A stretch of 13,170 nucleotides of DNA from an uncultured Clostridia bacterium (GCA_949045875.1 CARPYP010000014.1:1-13170), one strand, 5' to 3'; numbered from the stretch's first letter, positions 7,260-12,709 are shown. Notes: generated by a model not told the origin, from the sequence alone. Program-made: numbers and translations.

Positions 7260-7380
7260 GGTTGAAAAATAATTGCCCTCTGGCGTTGTTGTTCTACAAA
7301 AGAAAATCCTCAACGTGCACAAGCACGCCTCCGGTATTTCTTTTTTGAACGCCTGGCCAGAGAACAATTCTTTTCCAACC
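7260..7380 (-). ncRNA. Long imperfect hairpin, possible structured RNA or MITE-like element
   Basis: A 121-nt inverted repeat is centred on 7320. The outer arms 7260-7284 and 7356-7380 are 25 nt each (GGTTG.. to ..CTCTGGC). Further in, GTTC (7291-7294) pairs with GAAC (7347-7350), AAAAGAAAATCC (7298-7309) pairs approximately with GGTATTTCTTTT, and the tip is CGTGC-ACAA-GCACG (7314-7327). Of four non-Watson-Crick positions in the outer 25, three become G-U pairs in a minus-strand RNA (leaving one mismatch), whereas a plus-strand RNA has four mismatches. That favours a functional RNA read leftward. The element is richer in GC and CpG than its surroundings. I cannot match it to a named RNA family. 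Confidence 0.5.
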
Positions 7381-7497
7381 TTAAAATTACAATTGACTTT
7401 AGGGGGTGCAGATACTGAACAAGTTATCTGTAGATCACGTTGTTTCGTGCAACTGACTTATTGCATGTACTCTTACATATATAAGAGAGAGGTAAAA
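7381..7497. other. Gene-free region with short hairpins before acpS
   Basis: This continues the compositionally distinct block. Visible small inverted repeats are CAGATA (7409-7414)/TATCTG (7425-7430), CACG (7436-7439)/CGTG (7446-7449) and TGCAA (7448-7452)/TTGCA (7461-7465); the last two overlap and are alternatives. The frame of acpS is open through this region, but nothing in it resembles AcpS sequence, so it is not part of that gene. GAGAGAGG at 7485-7492 is the acpS ribosome site. Confidence 0.4.
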
Positions 7498-7884
7498 ATG
7501 AAAACATATTGTGGAACAGACATAATAGAAATAGAAAGAATAAAAAAATCAATAGAAAGAATAGGACGACCATTTATAAATAGAATATTTACTCCAAATG
7601 AAATAAGATACTGTGAAAGTAAAAACAATGTAAAATATCAGCACTATGCAGCAAGATTTGCAGCAAAAGAGGCAATATTTAAAGCAATATCAAAAGCTCT
7701 AGGAGATAAATTTAGTATAGGATGGAAGAACGCAGAAATAGTAAATGACGAAAATGGTAGACCAAATGTGAAATTTATAGACATTAATATTGAAGGTTTA
7801 AAAGAAATAGACATAAGTATATCTCATTGTAAGACATATGCAACAGCAACAGTAATAGCAGAGATAGACAATAAAGGAGAATAA
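7498..7884 (+). CDS. acpS: Holo-[acyl-carrier-protein] synthase
   Basis: AcpS transfers 4'-phosphopantetheine from CoA to the serine of apo-ACP, activating it for fatty acid synthesis. The 128-residue length is typical. Visible motifs are GTDIIEIERI (6-15) with the Mg-binding Asp, FTPNEIRYCE (about 31-40), ARFAAKEAIFKA (about 51-62) with the catalytic or metal-binding Glu, and SISHCKTYATA near 104-114. The ATG at 7498 follows GAGAGAGG by 5 nt and gives the exact family N-terminus. The frame is open 75 codons further upstream (to 7273), but that part reads through the structured element and would be a false N-terminal extension. The gene is followed after 3 nt by the TatD-family gene, whose ribosome site AAAGGAG overlaps the acpS end, so the two form an operon. 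Confidence 0.96.
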   Translation: MKTYCGTDIIEIERIKKSIERIGRPFINRIFTPNEIRYCESKNNVKYQHYAARFAAKEAIFKAISKALGDKFSIGWKNAEIVNDENGRPNVKFIDINIEGLKEIDISISHCKTYATATVIAEIDNKGE

Positions 7885-7887
7885 AAA

Positions 7888-8661
7888 ATGGAGTTTTTTG
7901 ATACACATTCACATTATAATGATGAAGCATATGATGAAGACAGAAAAGAACTAATAAATGAAATATACAAAGAAGGAATAACAAAAACAGTAGTAATAGG
8001 ATATAATATAGAAAAATCAAAAAAGGCAATAGAAATCGCAGAGGAAAATAAATTTATGTATTCAGCAATCGGAATTCATCCAAGTGATATAGGAAAAACA
8101 AAACAAGAAATTTTATCGCAAATAGAAGAAATAAAAAAAATAGCTAGCTATGAAAAGGTAGTAGCAATAGGAGAAATAGGACTAGATTATCATTGGGAAA
8201 AAGACAATATTGAATTACAAAAATTTGCATTTACAAAACAAATAAATTTAGCAAATGAGCTTAAACTACCAATAGTTATACATTCAAGAGATGCGATAAT
8301 GGATACAATAAAAATATTAAAAGGTGAAGAAATACCGAAATATTCAGGAATATTACATTGTTGTGTATTAAATAAAGATTTGATACAAACAGGGTTAAAT
8401 GCAGGACTATATATATCATTTGCAGGACCAATAACATTTAAAAACACTAAAAACACAGAACTAATAAACATTGTACCAGAAGACAGATTGTTAATAGAAA
8501 CAGACTGTCCATATTTAAGTCCTGAACCAAATAGAGGGAAAAGGAATGATTCTAAAAACATAAAATATACAGCACAAAAAATAGCAGAGATAAGAGGAAA
8601 AACAATAGAAGAAATAGCACAAATAACATATAGAAATGCAGAAAAAGTATATAATATATAA
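7888..8661 (+). CDS. TatD-family metal-dependent hydrolase (DNase-like)
   Basis: TatD-family enzymes are TIM-barrel hydrolases with two metals, several with 3'-5' DNase or RNase activity. The 257-residue length is standard. Expected metal ligands are present: DTHSHY at the N-terminus (His7, His9), GEIGLDYHW (Glu96), VIHSRDA (His132), LHCC (His157) and ETDCPYLSPEPNRGKRN (Asp206, with the family's C-terminal signature). The segment after His157 reads HCCVLNKD instead of the common HCFSG-like form, a substitution next to the active site that probably keeps the ligand. It is the second gene of an operon with acpS. The 257-aa subtype matches the YcfH/YabD group, but this cannot be separated firmly from other paralogues here. 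Confidence 0.93.
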   Translation: MEFFDTHSHYNDEAYDEDRKELINEIYKEGITKTVVIGYNIEKSKKAIEIAEENKFMYSAIGIHPSDIGKTKQEILSQIEEIKKIASYEKVVAIGEIGLDYHWEKDNIELQKFAFTKQINLANELKLPIVIHSRDAIMDTIKILKGEEIPKYSGILHCCVLNKDLIQTGLNAGLYISFAGPITFKNTKNTELINIVPEDRLLIETDCPYLSPEPNRGKRNDSKNIKYTAQKIAEIRGKTIEEIAQITYRNAEKVYNI

Positions 8662-8669
8662 AAAATCCA

Positions 8670-8701
8670 CCTTAGGAGCATTTCAATAAGGACAATTTTT
8701 T
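8670..8701 (+). terminator. Weak terminator-like hairpin after the TatD-family gene
   Basis: CCTTA (8670-8674) pairs with TAAGG (8687-8691), followed by a T-run at 8696-8701. A 5-bp stem is short for a Rho-independent terminator, but position and T-run fit the end of the acpS operon. Confidence 0.35.
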
Positions 8702-8704
8702 GCA

Positions 8705-8712
8705 TAATTTTT
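8705..8712. repeat. Left target-site duplication of the IS256-family element
   Basis: TAATTTTT directly before the left terminal repeat is identical to the 8 bases at 10366-10373 directly after the right one. Eight base pairs is a usual duplication length for the IS256 family, so this confirms the element boundaries. Confidence 0.9.
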
Positions 8713-8738
8713 GAGAGTATAGAAAAAGTTGTGTAAAT
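8713..8738 (+). repeat. Left terminal inverted repeat of the IS
   Basis: 26 bp matching the right end (10340-10365, reverse complement) with mismatches only at the 5th, 9th and 11th bases. Its inner half holds TTGTGT (8729-8734), usable as the -35 of the transposase promoter. Confidence 0.9.
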
Positions 8739-8758
8739 AAATCCTTCCGTGATAAAAT
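8729..8758 (+). promoter_or_regulatory. Transposase promoter
   Basis: TTGTGT (8729-8734) inside the terminal repeat and TAAAAT (8753-8758) are separated by 18 nt. A start near 8765 would leave a leader of about 20 nt containing the AGGAGGG ribosome site at 8771-8777. Confidence 0.5.
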
Positions 8759-8781
8759 ATAAAAATATCAAGGAGGGATTT
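8739..8781 (+). promoter_or_regulatory. Hairpin that hides the transposase ribosome site in read-through RNA
   Basis: AAATCCTTCC (8739-8748) pairs with GGAGGGATTT (8772-8781) over 10 positions with one G-U pair, masking the AGGAGGG ribosome site. The left arm lies upstream of the predicted transposase start of transcription, so only RNAs entering from outside the IS would contain both arms. This is the logic by which IS10 and IS50 prevent transposase translation from read-through transcripts. Confidence 0.5.
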
Positions 8782-8786
8782 TTTCT

Positions 8787-10010
8787 ATGGGAAAAAAAGT
8801 AGAAAAAGAAAAAAATGAAATAGTAGAGGAATTTTTTAGAAGGAATGACCCTAAGAATATCAAGAGTATGGGAGATATGTATGCAGCGTGGAAAGATTTC
8901 TTTGCGCCAGCTTTTCAGGAACTATTAGATGCAGAAATGGAAGCAAAACTAGGATATTCCAAAAACGAAAGAACAGATAATGCAAATTATCGAAATGGAT
9001 ATTACCCAGAAAGAACAGTATCAACAGAAATGGGAGATATTCCAGTAAAAGTACCAAGAGACAGGAATGGAGAAATCGGATCAGAATTAGTACCAAAATA
9101 CTCGAGGACTGTAAATGGATTTGATGAAAAAATAATTGCTATGTATGCCTTAGGATTATCAGATAAAGACATACAAGAGCAAATAAAAGACATCTTCGGA
9201 TGTAATGTTTCGCCAGATATGATAAGTGATATAACGGATAAAATAATACCAGAAATCCAAGAATGGAAGAAAAAAAGATTAGAAGAAGTATATCCAATCA
9301 TATTTATAGATGCAACACATTTTCATGTACGAGATAATGGACAGATAGTAAAAAAGGCAGCATATGTAGTATTAGGGATAGATAGAGATGGAATGAAAAA
9401 AGTATTAGATATAACAATAGGAGAAAACGAAAGTGCAAAATATTGGATGACAGTGTTAAATGGATTAAAAAATCGAGGAGTACAAGAAATATTAGTATTA
9501 TGTGCAGATGGACTAAGAGGATTAAAAGAAGGGATATCAGCGATATACCCTAAAACAGAATACCAAAGATGTATAGTGCATCAAATAAGAAACTCATTAA
9601 AGTATGTACCATACACGGATAAGAAGGAAGTAGCAAATGATTTAAAAACAGTATATCAAGCACCAACAGAAGAAATAGCATATACAAATCTATTAGAATT
9701 AGATGAAAAATGGAAAAGTAAATATCCAGGAGCAATACAAAGTTGGATAGATAATTGGGAAGTACTATCAGTATTCTTTAAATTTTCAGAGGAGATAAGA
9801 AGAATAATGTACACAACAAATGCGATAGAAAGTTTAAATAGTACATATAAAAGGATTAATAGAAATAGGAATGTATTTCCAACAGATATGTCATTATTAA
9901 AGGTACTGTATTTATCAACATTAAAAGCAGAAAAGAAATGGTCAATGAGAATAAAAAATTGGGACTTGTGCTTATCGCAATTTAAAATAGCATATCCAGA
10001 AAGAATATAG
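8787..10010 (+). CDS. IS256-family (Mutator-like) DDE transposase
   Basis: The 407-residue protein is full length for the family. The N-terminal region (1-110) contains EAKLGYSKNERTDNANYRNGYY and the PRDRNGEI segment common to IS256 transposases. The catalytic triad is Asp175 (in FIDATHFHVR), Asp241 (in LCADGLRGLKEG) and Glu348 (in TTNAIESLN). The C-x-x-H pair (Cys262, His265, in RCIVHQIRNS) characteristic of the family is present in the insert before the Glu. The C-terminus, with KRINRNRNVFPTD, is also typical. The ATG follows AGGAGGG by 9 nt. Nothing is frameshifted or missing, so the enzyme is probably active. Its stop lies 13 nt before the start of a second small ORF, which it probably shares a transcript with. 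Confidence 0.97.
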   Translation: MGKKVEKEKNEIVEEFFRRNDPKNIKSMGDMYAAWKDFFAPAFQELLDAEMEAKLGYSKNERTDNANYRNGYYPERTVSTEMGDIPVKVPRDRNGEIGSELVPKYSRTVNGFDEKIIAMYALGLSDKDIQEQIKDIFGCNVSPDMISDITDKIIPEIQEWKKKRLEEVYPIIFIDATHFHVRDNGQIVKKAAYVVLGIDRDGMKKVLDITIGENESAKYWMTVLNGLKNRGVQEILVLCADGLRGLKEGISAIYPKTEYQRCIVHQIRNSLKYVPYTDKKEVANDLKTVYQAPTEEIAYTNLLELDEKWKSKYPGAIQSWIDNWEVLSVFFKFSEEIRRIMYTTNAIESLNSTYKRINRNRNVFPTDMSLLKVLYLSTLKAEKKWSMRIKNWDLCLSQFKIAYPERI

Positions 10011-10023
10011 GAGGTGCTAGAAA

Positions 10024-10182
10024 ATGAAAAGAATAGAAGCAATATCGTATGCACAAGTAGCATTAAAAGGATTAAAAGAATTTGGTGTACCAATAACACC
10101 TGCAACAATGTATACAGAAATGGAGTCGTTGATGCAAGAATATACTGGCAGACAAATATTGCAAGAAGTAAAGAAACTCTAA
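10024..10182 (+). CDS. Small passenger ORF inside the IS, 52 aa, function unknown
   Basis: It starts with ATG at 10024, 8 nt after a very strong AGGAGGTG ribosome site that overlaps the transposase stop, and ends with TAA at 10180-10182. The peptide begins MKRIEAISYAQVALKGLKEF and continues with GVPITPATMYTEMESL, then QEYTGRQILQEVKKL. It is predicted to be mainly helical, with a break at the GVPITP turn, and has no membrane segment or signal peptide. I do not recognise the family. Most IS256 elements encode only a transposase, so this is an unusual second gene, perhaps modulating transposition. A longer overlapping ORF in another frame (10014-10229) has no comparable ribosome site and runs into the terminator hairpin; it is rejected in favour of this one. 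Confidence 0.7.
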   Translation: MKRIEAISYAQVALKGLKEFGVPITPATMYTEMESLMQEYTGRQILQEVKKL

Positions 10183-10232
10183 AAAAACAGAAAATTAGAG
10201 GATTATTAAGTGAACCCAAAATCCTCTAATTT
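10181..10232 (-). terminator. Terminator inside the IS right end, stronger leftward
   Basis: A 12-bp perfect stem, AAATTAGAGGAT (10192-10203) with ATCCTCTAATTT (10221-10232), has a 17-nt loop. On the minus strand it is followed by TCTG and seven T (10187-10181), the form of a Rho-independent terminator stopping transcription that enters the IS from the right. On the plus strand no proper T-run follows, so termination rightward would be weaker. Confidence 0.65.
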
Positions 10233-10252
10233 ACACAAGATTTTAAAAACTA

Positions 10253-10282
10253 TTGACAGTATATCTAAACATTTGGTAAAAT
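10253..10282 (+). promoter_or_regulatory. Possible outward-facing promoter near the IS right end
   Basis: TTGACA (10253-10258), an 18-nt spacer and TAAAAT (10277-10282) point rightward out of the element. A transcript from it would run antisense into the 3' end of dinD. AT-rich sequence gives chance matches, so this is moderate evidence. Confidence 0.4.
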
Positions 10283-10339
10283 TTACAAAATGTTAAAATT
10301 TAATTATTAAAATTTTGTTATCAATCGGAAGGAAATCCG

Positions 10340-10365
10340 ATTTACACAACTTTTACGATAGTCTC
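10340..10365 (-). repeat. Right terminal inverted repeat of the IS
   Basis: Reverse complement matches the left terminal repeat (8713-8738) at 23 of 26 positions. Just inside it, TCGGA (10325-10329) and TCCGA (10336-10340) form a small hairpin absent from the left end. Confidence 0.9.
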
Positions 10366-10373
10366 TAATTTTT
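10366..10373. repeat. Right target-site duplication of the IS256-family element
   Basis: TAATTTTT, identical to 8705-8712. Its last two bases are part of the dinD stop codon (10372-10374), which is therefore preserved by the duplication. Confidence 0.9.
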
Positions 10374-11238
10374 ATTCATCTAACATTAATTTTGTTTTTC
10401 TATTTTTTAGTCTTTTTAATTGCTCTTTTTCTACTTGTTTAATACTCTTTTCTGGTGTTGGTAAATCTTCCGGCATTGTTCCTCCAATATCTTCTATTGC
10501 CTTTCTTACCTTTGCTCCAACTTCATAATGTGTTGAAGTCGCTTTACTACAATTATGTATCTTATCCTTTTTTAGTTTTTCCTCTGTTTGAGATATTCTA
10601 AATAGATTAGCAATTAATTCTGTACTTCCCATAAAATCTAATATCTTTTCGTTATCTTTTAATTTTTTTCTTTCGTGTATATCATTTACAGTTAGTCCTC
10701 CATATAATCCCATATATCCTGCATTTTGAAATTTTGCATACTCTTGATTCGTTATTACACCCGCATTATGAGCTACTTCTAATAACATTTGATTCCATTG
10801 TTTTATATCTCCACGAATCACTAATCGTTTGTTATCCTCATCTAATTGATTAAAATAATCAGCAACTTCTTGTCTTCTAGTTTGAATTGCAAAATAAGTT
10901 TGTCCTAGAGCAATTACTTCTTTTCTTGGATCACCATTTTGTACTATTAAATAACAAGCATATCTTGATAGTTCATAATCTAACAACTCTCTTACTGTGT
11001 TACTCCCTATTTTGACCATTTTCCTGACCTCAGGAAAATGGTCTTGAATCTCAAAACCACTATTATTACAAGCTAGTTTTGCTCTATCAATTACTTTTGC
11101 AAAATTTTCCCATTTCTTATATTGTAAAACTTCACTTAATTCCCTTGCATTCCAATATTCTGTTCCATCTTCTCTAATATTTTTTATTTCTTCAAAATTT
11201 TTATATTCTTCTGCTTGTAAATTATTCAATACTATCAT
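10372..11238 (-). CDS. dinD: DNA damage-inducible protein D
   Basis: The protein is recognisable along its whole length (285-288 aa). An N-terminal Bro-N-like region reads EYWNARELSEVLQY and WENFAKVIDRAKLACNNSG, followed by the hallmark SRYACYLIVQNGDPRKEVIA, then GQTYFAIQTRRQE. A second half has FQNAGYMGLYGGL, IHERKKLKDNEKILDFMGST, LFRISQTEEKLK and GGTMPEDLPTPEKSIKQ. In E. coli, DinD is an SOS-induced protein reported to inhibit RecA strand exchange. Start choice is uncertain. GGAG (11242-11239) touches the ATG at 11238, while a TTG at 11229 lies 9 nt after it, at normal spacing; the TTG at 11244 is upstream of the site and unlikely. A consensus promoter and a LexA-like palindrome lie upstream. 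The IS256 element is inserted immediately after its stop, replacing whatever terminator it had. Confidence 0.93.
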   Translation of the reverse strand: MIVLNNLQAEEYKNFEEIKNIREDGTEYWNARELSEVLQYKKWENFAKVIDRAKLACNNSGFEIQDHFPEVRKMVKIGSNTVRELLDYELSRYACYLIVQNGDPRKEVIALGQTYFAIQTRRQEVADYFNQLDEDNKRLVIRGDIKQWNQMLLEVAHNAGVITNQEYAKFQNAGYMGLYGGLTVNDIHERKKLKDNEKILDFMGSTELIANLFRISQTEEKLKKDKIHNCSKATSTHYEVGAKVRKAIEDIGGTMPEDLPTPEKSIKQVEKEQLKRLKNRKTKLMLDE

Positions 11239-11260
11239 CTCCAATTTTTAATTTTTTATA

Positions 11261-11289
11261 ATTATATCAAACATTTGTTTATTATTCAA
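11261..11289 (-). promoter_or_regulatory. dinD promoter with LexA-like box in the spacer
   Basis: On the minus strand TTGAAT (11289-11284), a 17-nt spacer and TATAAT (11266-11261) form a near-consensus promoter. The spacer holds AAACAAATGTTT (11280-11269), a palindrome-like match to the Bacillus-type LexA core GAAC-N4-GTTC with only the outermost base changed on each side (A and T instead of G and C). Its placement between -35 and -10 is right for repression. Confidence 0.6.
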
Positions 11290-11295
11290 GCATTT

Positions 11296-11775
11296 TTAGA
11301 TAAAAATTATTTTTTCATAATAAAAAGCCCAGAACTTAATCTGGACATTTTCTATTATTTTCAACTTATTTACAGTTTCTCTCAGTCCTATATATTTTCC
11401 TTTTATAGATATATCTGCAAAATTAGTTAAACCAATTATTTTATTTTTGTTATGTATATCTGTTTCTTTTTTTCTTATAAATTTTGTTTGAACTTTTATT
11501 TTGGATTTTATTTTATTTGGTATCACTAATTTATTATTTGGAGAAATTACAAAAACAGTTACTTTTTTATATTCATTTATTCCATATCTTATAGTTTTTC
11601 CTGTACTTAACTTTTGTTTATTTCTTCGTATTATAGTTTTTATTTCACCTTCTTCTTTTTTATTTATATCTCTCTTTATACAAACCTTATATTTATATAA
11701 TGCATCATTTACTTTATTTTCATCTGTACGCAATAATGTATCTTTCATTTGTGTTTTTATAAGTTCTTTAGTCAT
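11296..11775 (-). CDS. Hypothetical basic protein, 159 aa, 3' end probably altered
   Basis: No family is recognised. The protein is lysine-rich and strongly basic, without a signal peptide or membrane helix. It begins MTKELIKTQMKDTLLRTDEN and has a more structured middle (KTIRYGINEYKKVTVFVISPNNKLVIP). The ATG at 11775 follows GGAAGTGAT at good spacing. The frame is open up to 11838, but that end lies inside the -35 box, so the longer form is rejected. A reading frame of this length in such AT-rich DNA is unlikely by chance. The last 16 codons run through a Rho-independent terminator (11319-11346). That suggests the original stop came earlier and a frameshift removed it; the alternative frame has four stops just before the hairpin. 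It lies upstream of dinD on the same strand, but dinD has its own promoter. Confidence 0.55.
   Translation of the reverse strand: MTKELIKTQMKDTLLRTDENKVNDALYKYKVCIKRDINKKEEGEIKTIIRRNKQKLSTGKTIRYGINEYKKVTVFVISPNNKLVIPNKIKSKIKVQTKFIRKKETDIHNKNKIIGLTNFADISIKGKYIGLRETVNKLKIIENVQIKFWAFYYEKIIFI
11319..11346 (-). terminator. Rho-independent terminator overlapping the end of the hypothetical gene
   Basis: On the minus strand GTCCAGA (11346-11340) pairs with TCTGGGC (11333-11327) over 7 positions with one G-U pair, loop TTAAGT, followed by TTTTTATT. It lies inside the annotated reading frame upstream of the dinD promoter. Confidence 0.75.
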
Positions 11776-11809
11776 AATATCACTTCCAATCTCTTTAAAT
11801 TGTTCATAC

Positions 11810-11838
11810 ATTACAAAATATATGTTTGCAAATGTCAA
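11810..11838 (-). promoter_or_regulatory. Promoter of the hypothetical basic-protein gene
   Basis: On the minus strand TTGACA (11838-11833), a 17-nt spacer and TGTAAT (11815-11810). The -10 has a G at its second position, which weakens it. The spacer contains AAACATATATTT, only loosely like a LexA box. A 6-bp inverted repeat AACTTA/TAAGTT (11845-11862) lies just upstream of the -35. Confidence 0.5.
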
Positions 11839-11922
11839 GTAAAAAACTTAAATATATAAGTTATCTCCTAAAATTTATTTTCACTACAAAATGAACTAAA
11901 ATTTTATATACACAAATAAAAT

Positions 11923-11965
11923 AAATAAGAACCAAATAAGAACATTCTTGTCCTTATTTAAGTTC
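11923..11965 (-). terminator. lemA terminator with internal direct repeat
   Basis: On the minus strand 11959-11949 pairs with 11944-11934 in an 11-bp stem around a 4-nt loop, with one G-U pair. An outer GAAC/GTTC pair (11965-11962 with 11932-11929) extends it, and a T-rich tract follows. The G-U pair would be an A-C mismatch on the plus strand, supporting the leftward reading. The 10-mer AAATAAGAAC occurs twice on the plus strand (11923-11932 and 11934-11943), 11 bp apart. Confidence 0.6.
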
Positions 11966-12002
11966 TCCCTTGGATAGATTTTTTTAATATAATATGAAAG
12001 TT

Positions 12003-12557
12003 CTACTTTCCAAAATCAACTTTAACATTTTGCTTTGCTTCAGCAGAATCAACTGCAAATAATGTAGCTGGTGTAAAATGAAACATAGAAGCAACAATAT
12101 TTGAAGGGAACACCATTAAATTTCTATTGTATATTGTAACAGCATCATTATAAAATTGTCTAGCATAAGAAATTTTATTTTCAGTATCCCTTAAATTTTG
12201 CTGTAATTCAGTAAAGTTTTGATTAGCCTTTAAATCAGGGTAGTTTTCAGAAACTGCCATAATAGTTTTAAGTGCATCAGATAATTGATTATCAATTTCG
12301 ACCTTTTCAGAAACTGAACCAGCAGATGCCCAAGAAGTTCTTAACTCAGTAACTTTTGTAAGAACATCTGACTCATGTCCCATATAGCCTTTAACACATT
12401 CAACTAAATTAGGTATTAAATCAAATCTTCTTTGTAATTGAACATCAATTTGACTAAAAGAATTATCTACTTTTACCTTAGAACCAACCAAACTGTTATA
12501 AGTAGCAATAACCCAAAGCACTATAACAACAATGATTGCTAAAATTATCCAGATCAT
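12003..12557 (-). CDS. LemA family protein
   Basis: The 184-residue protein has an N-terminal membrane helix (about 2-20, IWIILAIIVVIVLWVIATYN) followed by a helical-bundle domain with the LemA hallmarks: YNSLVGSKVKVDNSFSQIDV, then QRRFDLIPNLVECVKGYMGHE, LTKVTELR, ENYPDLKANQNFTELQQ, TENKISYARQFYNDAVTIYN and the C-terminal FPSNIVASMF. LemA proteins are widespread, membrane-anchored, and of uncertain function. The ATG at 12557 follows AAGGAGG by about 7 nt. The promoter lies at 12588-12616 and the terminator at 11923-11965, so the gene is transcribed alone. No TPM-domain partner, often found next to lemA, is visible in the window; the divergent gene at 12846 is not one as far as it can be read. 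Confidence 0.95.
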   Translation of the reverse strand: MIWIILAIIVVIVLWVIATYNSLVGSKVKVDNSFSQIDVQLQRRFDLIPNLVECVKGYMGHESDVLTKVTELRTSWASAGSVSEKVEIDNQLSDALKTIMAVSENYPDLKANQNFTELQQNLRDTENKISYARQFYNDAVTIYNRNLMVFPSNIVASMFHFTPATLFAVDSAEAKQNVKVDFGK

Positions 12558-12587
12558 AAATTTTCCTCCTTAAAAAAATATAAATAT

Positions 12588-12616
12588 ATAATAGCACAAA
12601 AAAATAAATAAAACAA
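12588..12616 (-). promoter_or_regulatory. lemA promoter (extended -10)
   Basis: On the minus strand TTGTTT (12616-12611), a 17-nt spacer and TATTAT (12593-12588), preceded by TGC, an extended -10 element. The leader is about 25 nt. Confidence 0.6.
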
Positions 12617-12680
12617 TGGTATTGAAAATATTATTTACAATAAATAAAAACAAATTCTTGTAAAATTTCACGTTATTTAC

Positions 12681-12709
12681 TTGCTTTTTTGTAAAATGTA
12701 GTGTAATAT
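12681..12709 (+). promoter_or_regulatory. Promoter of the gene starting at 12846
   Basis: TTGCTT (12681-12686), a 17-nt spacer and TAATAT (12704-12709); a perfect TATAAT also occurs at 12707-12712 but with a 20-nt spacer. Either gives a leader of about 130 nt. Confidence 0.55.

Larger units (their letters stand above)
8713..10365 (+). mobile_element. Complete IS256-family insertion sequence
   Basis: The 1653-bp element is bounded by imperfect terminal inverted repeats: 8713-8738 starts GAGAGTATAG and continues AAAAAGTTGTGTAAAT, and the reverse complement of 10340-10365 starts GAGACTATCG and continues TAAAAGTTGTGTAAAT. They match at 23 of 26 positions, and similarity continues inward with CCTTCCG and TGATAA. 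A perfect 8-bp duplication (TAATTTTT) flanks it. It carries an intact transposase gene (8787-10010), a small second ORF (10024-10182) and about 180 bp of non-coding right end. It is somewhat longer than the common 1.3-1.5 kb for the family, because of the extra right-hand part. It sits between convergent tatD and dinD; the right duplication overlaps the dinD stop codon by two bases without changing the protein. The intact ends and gene suggest recent insertion. Confidence 0.95.

Noticed and set aside
7260..7480. tRNA, known riboswitch, or CRISPR repeat
   Set aside because: No cloverleaf or CCA end, no regularly spaced repeats, and no motif of a riboswitch I know; left as an unidentified structured element.
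8190..8771. 193-codon minus-strand ORF across the TatD-family gene
   Set aside because: Shadow of a confidently identified gene; the peptide is the reverse-frame hydrophobic type.
9656..10219. 187-codon minus-strand ORF over the transposase 3' end
   Set aside because: Shadow frame opposite an intact transposase, with no ribosome site or recognisable domain.
10014..10229. 71-codon ORF after the transposase
   Set aside because: Its start lies within the AGGAGGTG site and has no ribosome site of its own, and the frame runs through the terminator hairpin. The overlapping 10024-10182 frame is better placed.
11816..11832. Second LexA box upstream of the basic-protein gene
   Set aside because: AAACATATATTT lacks the GTT half-site, so the match is too weak to claim.
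11501..11842. Plus-strand ORF of 113 codons encoding a very hydrophobic, Phe/Ile/Leu-rich peptide
   Set aside because: It is antisense to the basic-protein gene. Lys/Ile-rich coding DNA read backwards gives such hydrophobic frames, and no ribosome site precedes it. The minus-strand gene has promoter, ribosome site and terminator.
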